From Acidobacteriota bacterium (GTDB lineage: Bacteria > Acidobacteriota > Terriglobia > Terriglobales > Acidobacteriaceae): a stretch of 17,908 bases of DNA. The notes beneath the pieces were generated by a model. The model did not search any database and was not told the origin of the DNA. It saw only the letters and a program-made list of their open reading frames with translations. The translations under genes were made by a program, and so were the position numbers. The stretch is from NCBI GenBank assembly GCA_021781075.1, contig JAJXXN010000083.1, positions 1 to 17,908 on the forward strand, given 5' to 3'. Positions 8,058-15,082 of the stretch are shown here, one piece after another. Numbering within the stretch: position 1 is the stretch's first letter; each line of letters opens with the position of its first letter.

Positions 8058-8085
8058 TTTATACAGCCTACGGCCAGTGTGGCAA
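8058..8085 (-). promoter_or_regulatory. Promoter of the atpZ-I-B-E operon
   Basis: On the - strand, TTGCCA (8085-8080) and TATAAA (8063-8058) are spaced 16 bp. The predicted start at about 8051 is next to the atpZ ATG (8050). A TATACT at 8114-8119 on the + strand could serve lysS, but its -35 is poor, so that half is less certain. Confidence 0.5.
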
Positions 8086-8147
8086 AACAGATCTTCAAGA
8101 AGCGATTGAAAGATATACTGGTCAATGAAGTACGACGAGGAACCACC

Positions 8148-9755
8148 GTGTTTGAATCGGAGTTTGAAAAAAATCTTTTTGCGCTGAGAAAAGAGAAGCT
8201 GGCCGAGATTGAGAAGCTGGGCCAGGCGGCGTACCCGAACCAGTACAAGGCAACGCACACCATTGGCGAGATTCGTTCTGGCTGGAATGAAACGGCGGCC
8301 GAGGCACTGGAAGCGGAGCGGACAACGGTTGCGATTGCCGGGCGCATCATGGCGATCCGCGCGCAGGGCAAGGCCGGCTTTGCGACCCTGCAGCAGGGCG
8401 GCGAACGGGTGCAGATTTATGTGCGCCAGGACGCGGTGGGCGAGCAGGGCTTTGCGCTCTACAAACTGCTCGACCTCGGCGACCACATCGGCGCGACCGG
8501 CTATTTATTCCGCACACGGACCGGCGAACTGACCATTCATGTGGAGACAATTACCTTCCTCGCCAAGGCAATGCTCGCCATGCCGGAGAAGTTCCACGGC
8601 CTGGCCGACATGGAGCTGCGCTACCGGCAGCGCTATGTTGACCTGTTTGCCAATATTGAGAGCCGCGAAGTATTTGTGAAGCGCGCGAAGGTTTTGCAGG
8701 CGCTGCGCAAGTTTTTTGACGAGCGCGGCTACCTGGAGGTGGAAACGCCCATGATGCAGCCACTGGCCGGCGGGGCGGCGGCGCGGCCCTTCAAGACGCA
8801 CCACAACGCGCTCGACATGGACCTGTACCTGCGCATTGCGCCCGAGCTTTATTTGAAGCGCCTGGTGGTGGGCGGGCTCGACCGCGTCTATGAGATCAAC
8901 CGCAACTTCCGCAATGAGGGCGTGAGCACACAACACAATCCCGAGTTCACCATGCTGGAGTTTTACCAGGCCTATGCCAATTACCACGACCTGATGCAGC
9001 TGACCGAAGAGTTGATTATGTATGTGGCGCGGCAGGTGAATGGAACGACGGTGGTGGAGTTCAACGGGCGCACGCTTGATTTGGCCAAGTGGCAGCGGCT
9101 GACCATGCGCGAGGCCATCCGGCACTATTGGCCTGCCGAGGCCGGCGGCAAGCCGACCATGCAGGTGCTCGACGACGCCGTAAAGCTGCAAAAGCAGTTG
9201 CACTCGGCCGTGGAGGCGCTGGAAGCAGCCTATGGCGCGGTGAAAGATGCGGATGATGAGCGTCATGCCAGATTGAAGACGTTGCTCGCAGCCGTCAATG
9301 AGGTGTACTACGAATCACTGAAGAATGCACCGCTCGGCAAAATGGTTTATCACCTGTTTGAGGCGATGGTTGAACCGAATTTGTTTGACCCGACGATCAT
9401 CTACGAATACCCAACCGAAGTCTCGCCTCTCTCGAAAGCCAAGCCCGACGACCCGGCGCATGTGGAGCGCTTTGAGTTTTTCATCGGCGGATTTGAGATT
9501 GGCAACGCCTTCAGCGAGTTGAACGACCCGGAGGAGCAGAAGAAGCGCTTTGAGGACCAGTTGGCGCAGCGCGCCAGCGGCGACGACGAGGCGCACCAGA
9601 TGGACGAGGATTACGTGCGCGCACTGGCCTACGGCCTGCCACCGACCGGCGGCGAGGGCATTGGCGTCGACCGCCTTACCATGCTTCTCACCGGCTGCCG
9701 CTCGATCCGCGATGTGATTTTGTTCCCGCTGATGAGAGGAAAGAGCGCCGAGTGA
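8148..9755 (+). CDS. lysS: Lysyl-tRNA synthetase, class II
   Basis: Charges tRNA-Lys with lysine; cytoplasmic, 535 aa. GTG at 8148 with upstream GAGGAA is chosen; the longer frame from 8079 overlaps the atp promoter. The N-terminal OB-fold anticodon-binding part is about 60-170 (VAIAGRIMAIRAQGKAGFATL). Class II motif 2 begins at F254 (FRNEGVSTQHNPEFTMLE), and motif 3 is GIGVDRLTMLL around 504-513. It is slightly longer than the usual roughly 500 aa, with a helical charged insertion around 340-385 (QLHSAVEALEAAYGAVKDAD). It overlaps the next gene by GTGA. Confidence 0.97.
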   Translation: MFESEFEKNLFALRKEKLAEIEKLGQAAYPNQYKATHTIGEIRSGWNETAAEALEAERTTVAIAGRIMAIRAQGKAGFATLQQGGERVQIYVRQDAVGEQGFALYKLLDLGDHIGATGYLFRTRTGELTIHVETITFLAKAMLAMPEKFHGLADMELRYRQRYVDLFANIESREVFVKRAKVLQALRKFFDERGYLEVETPMMQPLAGGAAARPFKTHHNALDMDLYLRIAPELYLKRLVVGGLDRVYEINRNFRNEGVSTQHNPEFTMLEFYQAYANYHDLMQLTEELIMYVARQVNGTTVVEFNGRTLDLAKWQRLTMREAIRHYWPAEAGGKPTMQVLDDAVKLQKQLHSAVEALEAAYGAVKDADDERHARLKTLLAAVNEVYYESLKNAPLGKMVYHLFEAMVEPNLFDPTIIYEYPTEVSPLSKAKPDDPAHVERFEFFIGGFEIGNAFSELNDPEEQKKRFEDQLAQRASGDDEAHQMDEDYVRALAYGLPPTGGEGIGVDRLTMLLTGCRSIRDVILFPLMRGKSAE

Positions 9756-10534
9756 GGATTCTTTTCATTGGAGACATTTTCGGCAGCGCGGGGCGCAGGA
9801 TTGTCCGCGAGCATTTCCACCACATCGTGGAGGCAAACCAGGTGGAACTGGTGATTGCCAATGCGGAGAATGCCGCCGGGGGATTTGGCTTGACCCCATC
9901 GCTGGCCGACGAGTTTTTTGAGATGGGCGTGGATGTGATGACCACCGGCAACCATGTCTGGGACAAGCGTGAGTTGGTTGAGTATTTCAAGGGTGGCGAG
10001 CGCGGCGCGCGGGTCCTGCGCCCAGTGAATATGCAGCCTGGCTTGCCGGGGACGGGCGTTTACGAGGGCTGCACGAAATCCGGGGTTGACTACGCAGTGG
10101 TGAGCCTGATGGGGCGCGTCTTCATGAATGGGACCAATGACCCCTTTCACGCCATCAATGAAACGCTGGCCGGGATCAAGGCACGCGTGGTGGTGGTTGA
10201 TTTTCACGCCGAGGCTACCAGCGAGAAAGTGGCCATGGGCTGGCATCTGGATGGTCGGGTGACCGCGGTGCTGGGCACGCATACGCATGTGCCGACGGCC
10301 GATGAGCGCGTGCTGCCGGGCGGGACGGCTTACATCACCGATGTGGGCATGAGCGGCCCGTATGACAGCGTGATTGGCGTGGAAAAGGAACTTGTGCTCA
10401 ACCGTTTTCTAACCGGGATGCCGGGGAAGTTCGAGGCGGCGAAGGGCAATCCTAAAATGTGCGCGGTGTTAATCGACTGCGAAGTGGGATTGGGCCGAGC
10501 GAATAATATTCAACGGCTGATGCTGGGCGAATAA
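9752..10534 (+). CDS. ymdB: YmdB-family metallophosphoesterase (TIGR00282)
   Basis: 260 aa, cytoplasmic calcineurin-like phosphoesterase of the YmdB family; the Bacillus member hydrolyses cyclic nucleotides and affects biofilm and sporulation choice. All metal ligands are in place: D8 (FIGDIFG), E39/N40 (ANAENAAGG), N67/H68 (TTGNHVWD), H152 (DFHAEATSEK), H177 and H179 (GTHTHVPTAD). The GTG start overlaps the lysS stop (GTGA), giving translational coupling; AGAGGA near 9735 can act as ribosome site. The true substrate in this organism is not known from sequence. Confidence 0.93.
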   Translation: MRILFIGDIFGSAGRRIVREHFHHIVEANQVELVIANAENAAGGFGLTPSLADEFFEMGVDVMTTGNHVWDKRELVEYFKGGERGARVLRPVNMQPGLPGTGVYEGCTKSGVDYAVVSLMGRVFMNGTNDPFHAINETLAGIKARVVVVDFHAEATSEKVAMGWHLDGRVTAVLGTHTHVPTADERVLPGGTAYITDVGMSGPYDSVIGVEKELVLNRFLTGMPGKFEAAKGNPKMCAVLIDCEVGLGRANNIQRLMLGE

Positions 10535-10547
10535 ACATATTGCGCGC

Positions 10548-10581
10548 GCCTGATGCTCATTTTCCCCATTCAACATCAGGC
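10548..10581. repeat. Inverted repeat after ymdB
   Basis: 8-bp perfect arms GCCTGATG and CATCAGGC with an 18-nt loop, starting 14 nt after the ymdB stop. There is no U-tract, so it is not a convincing intrinsic terminator; it could end or protect the lysS-ymdB transcript. Confidence 0.4.
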
Positions 10582-10668
10582 CGAAGACACAAGGCGAGTC
10601 ACCGGGAAACAAGATAACCCTGTCACGCCTGAATAATCATATTAGTTTCTAATTTTATTTTCATGAGA

Positions 10669-10697
10669 TAGAATTCGCCTACGGGTTGAGCGCTCAA
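10669..10697 (+). promoter_or_regulatory. Candidate -10 element with palindromic operator-like site
   Basis: TAGAAT (10669-10674) resembles a -10 element but has only a poor -35. Just downstream is a perfect 12-bp palindrome TTGAGCGCTCAA (10686-10697), about 45 nt before the start of the exported protein gene. Its position relative to the putative start site would suit a repressor. Confidence 0.35.
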
Positions 10698-10740
10698 ATT
10701 TACATCGACTTCTCGCCCATTTCAAAGTGGAGGATGTGTC

Positions 10741-11271
10741 ATGCGTATTCCGCTGCAGGGTCTGAGGATCCTCGTATTCCCGCTATTCTCTGTCATCGTG
10801 GCTTTCGGAGTATTTTCCGGCTGTGAAGCGGCGAACCCGCCCGGGTCATTAACCGCGCAAGGCACCTGGCAATGCAACGCCGGGGTAAGTTGCCAGAATG
10901 TTTACGACATGAAACTTCAGGGCGGTCAAGATGTCACGTTTACAGTGAATAATCTGACTGGTGAATCCGTGGCGCAGATTGCCCTTTATGGCCCTGGCGT
11001 CGCTTTGGGTGGCTTCAATCTTATCAATAACACAACCAAAGAAACGCTCTGCGGATACACGGGAAGTTGCGCAACGGCGGTCGCGCAAAAACAGACGGTT
11101 CACATCACCCAGAGTGGCACATACCGATTTGCCATCACCCGTAACTGGGGCGACAGTTGTGGCGGCAGCGGCACTTATGGTTATGATGTGAATACTCAAC
11201 ATGGTGGCATTTTGCCCACCCAGACGGTAACCAACACGGCGACACAGGCCACTGGGACTTCCTGCCCGTAG
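10741..11271 (+). CDS. Small Cys-rich exported protein, putative lipoprotein, unknown function
   Basis: 176 aa. ATG at 10741 follows GGAGG with 7-nt spacing. The N-terminal signal (about 1-28) ends in VFSGC with C28, a near-lipobox (Phe at -3 is unusual), so lipoprotein or cleaved secretion are both possible. The mature part looks like an all-beta sandwich: QNVYDMKLQGGQDVTFTVNN, AQIALYGPG, QTVHITQSGTYRFAITRNW. This has the feel of a PPC-type extracellular domain, but I cannot assign a family. Several cysteines (about 45, 51, 103, 109, 139 and near the C-terminus) could form disulfides. The tail is Thr-rich. It is a single-gene unit with its own terminator. Confidence 0.75.
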   Translation: MRIPLQGLRILVFPLFSVIVAFGVFSGCEAANPPGSLTAQGTWQCNAGVSCQNVYDMKLQGGQDVTFTVNNLTGESVAQIALYGPGVALGGFNLINNTTKETLCGYTGSCATAVAQKQTVHITQSGTYRFAITRNWGDSCGGSGTYGYDVNTQHGGILPTQTVTNTATQATGTSCP

Positions 11272-11289
11272 CAACTTCGGTTTCCTTTA

Positions 11290-11324
11290 CAAAGCCAGGG
11301 GGCATCCCCTGGCTTTGTTTTTTT
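11290..11324 (+). terminator. Intrinsic terminator of the small exported protein gene
   Basis: A 12-bp stem (CAAAGCCAGGGG pairing with CCCCTGGCTTTG), loop GCAT, then seven Ts. It starts 19 nt after the stop. The T run abuts the stop codon of the convergent gene at 11323. Confidence 0.95.
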
Positions 11325-12216
11325 ATTTCAAGTCGGTTATCTGTTGTGTCTGCTTCAAAGGCTTCAGAAGCAACGCCTTGTGGTGGACGGCCTTGAGCAG
11401 CCTGCCTTTGGTATTGAAGACCATCGTCCACTCCATGGGCGCGGGCAGCGCGGCCATATCAACGAAAATGATTTTTTCCGAGCCGTCTTTCTCCATCAGC
11501 AGTGTTGCCGGGCGGGCCTCGGGGAGTTGCTCCGAGTGCGTGTCGGCGGCGATGAGTTCTGCTTTGGGGCGCGCTCCAGCCATGGAGGCGTAACAAAGGC
11601 CCAGCGTGAGCCAGTCAACCGGCGCGGTTGCTTTCTCCTCGGCAAAAATACGATTGAAAACCGAAAGGGTGACGGCATTGACCGGCGCGGGTGAGAAGAG
11701 CGAATAACCGCGTTTTTCAACAGGGATGATGCGGATGCGACTGGCAGGGTCGCGTGGAATGATGGCGGTGAAGACGCTGACATCGCCCTTGTCACGGTTG
11801 CGCGTGAACTGCACGATGAGGTGATGGGGCAGCACGGGGCAGACGGCCTGCTGCATCTGCCAGGGATTGCCGGGTGCGGCGTCGAAGTCCAGGTCGTCAA
11901 AGTGGGCGCGCTCGGCTATGGTTCCTTCCGCATTGAGGACAAGGTCGCGGTCCGCCGGGGTCATTTCGGCTTCGGTACGGTACTCAAGGGCGTTCGTGCG
12001 CGCAGTCTCCGAACCCGAGGGGAAAACCAGCTTATGAGCCTGGTTGTCCTTGTGGGCGGGAAATGGATGGGGGATGAAATTCAATGTGTGCACCGAAGTG
12101 TTGTGCGGCGCGGAGGGCTGAGCGGCGGGCTGCTGCTGGTCGCCGGTTTGCGCGGCAACGCCTGTGCCGACAAGGGCAAGCAGGAGCAGCGTAAATTGAG
12201 AGATTGAAATCCTCAT
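11323..12216 (-). CDS. Exported protein of unknown function
   Basis: About 297 aa. ATG at 12216 is chosen because it starts a clean signal peptide (MRISISQFTLLLLALVGTGVAAQ); GTG at 12234 would add six residues. The ribosome site is weak for both. After a Gln/Pro/Ala-rich linker (to about 45), the mature protein has mixed alpha/beta character: HHLIVQFTRNRDKGDVSVFTAIIPRD, IRIIPVEKRGYSLFSP, WLTLGLCYASMAG, TLLMEKDGSEKIIFVDMAALP and MEWTMVFNTKGRLLKAV. I do not recognise a domain or catalytic motif. It follows the TPR protein gene on the same strand, beyond a terminator. Confidence 0.75.
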   Translation of the reverse strand: MRISISQFTLLLLALVGTGVAAQTGDQQQPAAQPSAPHNTSVHTLNFIPHPFPAHKDNQAHKLVFPSGSETARTNALEYRTEAEMTPADRDLVLNAEGTIAERAHFDDLDFDAAPGNPWQMQQAVCPVLPHHLIVQFTRNRDKGDVSVFTAIIPRDPASRIRIIPVEKRGYSLFSPAPVNAVTLSVFNRIFAEEKATAPVDWLTLGLCYASMAGARPKAELIAADTHSEQLPEARPATLLMEKDGSEKIIFVDMAALPAPMEWTMVFNTKGRLLKAVHHKALLLKPLKQTQQITDLK

Positions 12217-12265
12217 CGAATCCCAGAGTAACACCGGTGGTGAGAAGTTGCAGCGTGGCCAAAGG

Positions 12266-12295
12266 AAAAGGCAGCCTTTTGAGTGGCTGCCTTTT
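12266..12295 (-). terminator. Intrinsic terminator after the TPR protein gene
   Basis: Stem of 11 bp (AAAAGGCAGCC pairing with GGCTGCCTTTT on the + strand) with an 8-nt loop. On the - strand it is followed by TTTTCCTTT and lies 27 nt after the stop of the TPR protein gene. It also has T residues on the + strand side, so it may work both ways. Confidence 0.85.
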
Positions 12296-12321
12296 TTGAA
12301 CCATCCCGTGTTGGTGATGAT

Positions 12322-13644
12322 TTACTGGTGCGCCGCACCTGGCTTGTGGCCTGGAGCCGGGTGATGGACCGGCTTCTTGGGAGCGGGAATCATTTCACCA
12401 TCGCGCAGAACAATGAGGACGGACGCCGGGGTTGTATCAGTGGCCGCTACCTGTGTGTAGGAATCGTAAGTCCCGGCTAGTTCAGCCACCGGCTCCTTCG
12501 GCGTGGAAATGCCGAAAATATCGCCCGGATTGGGGATTTCCTTGTCGGCCAGCGGCTTTTTGAGGTTGACGACAAAATCAGCAGTTTTGGATTGCTTGGC
12601 ATCGTCTGTAACAGCCACTTTGATAACGCTCGCTGTGGCTTCGACAACAACGCCCGGGACTGGAGTCTGCTGATCCTTCATCACCGCCCAGATCTTGTCA
12701 CGGTCTTCTTGCGAGCCGACGGTAAGAATGGTTTCTTTATCAGCAAGCGCGATGGTCTTGAGATCTGTGGTGTTCGTGATCATGTCATGAACAATTTCGG
12801 CCGGGCTCTTGGCTTTGGTGATTTGCAGGGTTCCCGGCGGGAACATGGTCTTGGCGGCCTGTAGCTTGAGATCATTCAATCCTGTCACATCACCGTGGTA
12901 CTTCTTGTACCAGTAGTCCAGTGGCTGCTCAATCTTGGGCTTGTAATTGGCCGGGGCAAAGTTCCACACACGCGCATAGAACCAGCATGCTTTGACCAGG
13001 TCACGCTGGTCTTTTGCCTTCATGTCGGCATAAGCGCCAGCCAAGGTGAGCATGTCCATGAGGACACTGTTGGTCTGGTCGGCCGGGGTGAGTTGAAGCT
13101 CGGTGTTGAACTCCGCGATGGCGGTCTTGTAATCCTGCTTTACGTTCAGCGCATCGAGGGCGAGAGCAGAGTGGAAGAGTGGGTAAACCGCGCCCGTCTG
13201 CTGCTTCCATTCGTCATCTTTCATGGATGCAGGCTTCTTGGCGTTCAGGCCCTTTTGCGCATAAGCGGCAGCGTCATCCCATTTCTTCTCGTTCTTGAGG
13301 ACAAAAACAGCAATGTAATAAGCCTTGAGATTGTCTGGATCGAGCTGCAACATGCGGGTGGCGGCATCAAGGGACTTGTCGGCGTTGCCCGTCTGTTGGT
13401 AGGTATCAATGAGATTGTCGAGGACAATCTTCTTGACCACGCTCTGGGGATAGGTTGTGAGGAAATTCTCAAGGGCAGCGGCCTTGGCGTTCGGGTCGCT
13501 CTGCGTGGTTGCATTGGTGAAGGCGTTGTACTCCGCCTGGTCCTTGATCGAGATGCTGTCCTGGGCCTTTGCGGGCATGATTTGCGAACCGAACAGGCTC
13601 AAACCGGCAATTGCCAAAGCGCATGCGATAATCGACTTCTTCAT
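12322..13644 (-). CDS. Periplasmic TPR-repeat protein of unknown function
   Basis: 440 aa. ATG at 13644 follows AGGAG (8-nt spacing). Signal peptide MKKSIIACALAIAG.. with a probable cut after AKA (residue 27). Residues about 35-250 are helical with tetratricopeptide-like repeats (ATRMLQLDPDNLKAYYIAVF, WDDAAAYAQKGLNAKKP, DYKTAIAEFNTELQLTPAD). Residues about 280-410 are a mixed domain (ETILTVGSQEDRDKIWAVMK, VVEATASVIKVAVTDD) ending in a beta stretch. The tail is Pro/His/Lys-rich (PAPKKPVHHPAPGHK). TPR arrays mediate protein contacts, so it is likely an envelope scaffold. The gene has its own promoter and terminator. Confidence 0.85.
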   Translation of the reverse strand: MKKSIIACALAIAGLSLFGSQIMPAKAQDSISIKDQAEYNAFTNATTQSDPNAKAAALENFLTTYPQSVVKKIVLDNLIDTYQQTGNADKSLDAATRMLQLDPDNLKAYYIAVFVLKNEKKWDDAAAYAQKGLNAKKPASMKDDEWKQQTGAVYPLFHSALALDALNVKQDYKTAIAEFNTELQLTPADQTNSVLMDMLTLAGAYADMKAKDQRDLVKACWFYARVWNFAPANYKPKIEQPLDYWYKKYHGDVTGLNDLKLQAAKTMFPPGTLQITKAKSPAEIVHDMITNTTDLKTIALADKETILTVGSQEDRDKIWAVMKDQQTPVPGVVVEATASVIKVAVTDDAKQSKTADFVVNLKKPLADKEIPNPGDIFGISTPKEPVAELAGTYDSYTQVAATDTTPASVLIVLRDGEMIPAPKKPVHHPAPGHKPGAAHQ

Positions 13645-13671
13645 TCAGTACTCCTGAAAGTTTCGGGATGG

Positions 13672-13706
13672 AAAAAAGTTCATTGGCATCGGCTGAGAGC
13701 ATGAAC
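13672..13706 (-). promoter_or_regulatory. Hairpin plus U-run in the TPR gene leader
   Basis: Within the long leader, GTTCAT and ATGAAC form 6-bp arms (13706-13701 and 13683-13678), immediately followed on the - strand by TTTTTT (13677-13672). The stem is short with a 17-nt loop, so termination would be weak. Possibly regulatory; low certainty. Confidence 0.3.
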
Positions 13707-13793
13707 CCACCTGACCAATGAGTCAAACTTGTGCTTTGACGTATGGGAATCAGTAAGGGTGGTTTGTTGGCTCCAGAGCAAACGCTGAACATG

Positions 13794-13822
13794 ATTATAG
13801 AAAGAGCCCTGCCCCCTGACAA
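13794..13822 (-). promoter_or_regulatory. Sigma-70-type promoter of the TPR protein gene
   Basis: On the - strand, TTGTCA (13822-13817) and a perfect TATAAT (13799-13794) are spaced 17 bp. The predicted start is near 13787, giving an untranslated leader of about 143 nt before the ATG at 13644. Confidence 0.75.
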
Positions 13823-13912
13823 GCAAGAAGGTCAATACTTTTATGAAAAATATCTGGATTGGGTAAAAAGGCTGGTTTCCGGGCTTGAATGCGTGTTGTA
13901 GGTGAAATTGAC

Positions 13913-15082
13913 TTAAACATCGGAAACAGCGAGCAGTTTGAGCAATTCGCTTTGCTCCGCCAGGAAAGCGTCATGGCCATGGCTGCTAGGCATCTCTTTG
14001 TAAGTGAGGTCTGCGCCAGCAGCTTGAATTGTCATGGCAAAGTTGCGAACAATCTCTGGGGGGAAAAGCAGGTCAGAGGTGATTCCGATGACGGTCAGAC
14101 GCGCGCGAATGCGGCTGAAAGCATCTCTGGCGGAGGAATATCCGCGCAGAGGATCCCAGGTGTCCATGAGACGGAGGATTGCCAGATAGGAGTTGGCATC
14201 GAAGCGATGAATGAAACGCTGGCCCTGTTCGTCGAGATAGCCTGCAATATCAAAACGTCCGCCGGTCAATCCACCGCCGTCAAAGTCAAGCGCCCAGGGG
14301 TCCTCGCCATTTCGGTTTGGCTTGCGGCCAAAGCGCTCGTCAAAGAGAATAGGGGACTTGTAACTGAGCATGGCGATTTGGCGCGCGAGCGCCAGGCCTT
14401 GCTCGGGCTGTGCCAGGTTGGGATAGCGTCCGCCGCGCCAAGCCGGGTCCTGCTGAATGGCCTGCCTTTGCAGATGATTGAGCGCCAGCCCCATGGCAGG
14501 CAGTGGCGCCACGCCAACGATGATGGCGCGCTCCACGCGCTCGGGATATTGCATGGCCCACTCGAGGGCCTGCATGCCGCCAATGGAACCGCCCAGCACC
14601 AGGCGCAGTTTCTGGATGCCAAGCGAGGTGAGCAGTTGGGCCTGCGCGTGGACGTTGTCACGAACGGAAACCAGGGGAAAATCCGGCCCGTAGAATTTTC
14701 CGGTTTCAGGGTCGAGCGATGCCGGGCCGGTTGAACCATAGCAGGAGCCAAGCAGATTGATGCAAATGACGCAATCGCGATCAAGCGAGAGAAGCGCGCC
14801 GGGAGCGAAGAGTTCAGGCCACCACGTGCCCACCTGCGCCGAGCCGCTGAGCGCGTGGCAAACAAGCACCGCGTTGTCGCGGACCGCATTCAACCGCCCG
14901 TAGACGGCGTAATGCAAAGTCGGCTGGGCGAGTGTGCGTCCACACTCAAGCGGCAGATGCCCGTCAAGCACGAAATCCCCCTCATAAGTGGGGGCAGGAC
15001 CAACGGCGGGGAGTTTGGTCTGCTCCCCGCCGCCGGCCGGCTTGTCAGCCTTCGTCTCTTCAATCTCCATCGTCAAGCTCAT
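13913..15082 (-). CDS. metX: Homoserine O-acyltransferase (MetX, alpha/beta hydrolase fold)
   Basis: Acylates L-homoserine (usually from acetyl-CoA) as the first step of methionine synthesis by direct sulfhydrylation; cytoplasmic, 389 aa. Catalytic triad: S166 in the nucleophile elbow LVLGGSIGGMQALEW, D337 (ITSDLLFPPE) and H370 (SSHGHDAFL). NLLGSCYGSTGPASLDP (109-125) and the oxyanion-side CHALSGSA (75-82) also fit. SIGG replaces the commoner SMGG, a conservative change. Acetyl versus succinyl specificity cannot be read safely here, but the partner MetY uses O-acetylhomoserine. The ATG overlaps the metY stop (ATGA), so the two genes are translationally coupled. No terminator is evident after the stop. 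Confidence 0.95.
   Translation of the reverse strand: MSLTMEIEETKADKPAGGGEQTKLPAVGPAPTYEGDFVLDGHLPLECGRTLAQPTLHYAVYGRLNAVRDNAVLVCHALSGSAQVGTWWPELFAPGALLSLDRDCVICINLLGSCYGSTGPASLDPETGKFYGPDFPLVSVRDNVHAQAQLLTSLGIQKLRLVLGGSIGGMQALEWAMQYPERVERAIIVGVAPLPAMGLALNHLQRQAIQQDPAWRGGRYPNLAQPEQGLALARQIAMLSYKSPILFDERFGRKPNRNGEDPWALDFDGGGLTGGRFDIAGYLDEQGQRFIHRFDANSYLAILRLMDTWDPLRGYSSARDAFSRIRARLTVIGITSDLLFPPEIVRNFAMTIQAAGADLTYKEMPSSHGHDAFLAEQSELLKLLAVSDV

Noticed and set aside
12895..13704. 269-codon open frame on the + strand
   Set aside because: Antisense shadow of the TPR protein gene; no ribosome site and a His/Leu/Val-skewed product without domain sense.
13790..13792. Leaderless ATG just after the TATAAT of the TPR gene promoter
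   Set aside because: The ATG lies too close to the -10 box to be in the transcript, and the AGGAG-preceded ATG at 13644 begins a good signal peptide.
13889..14734. 281-codon open frame on the + strand
   Set aside because: Antisense to metX, which has an intact catalytic triad.
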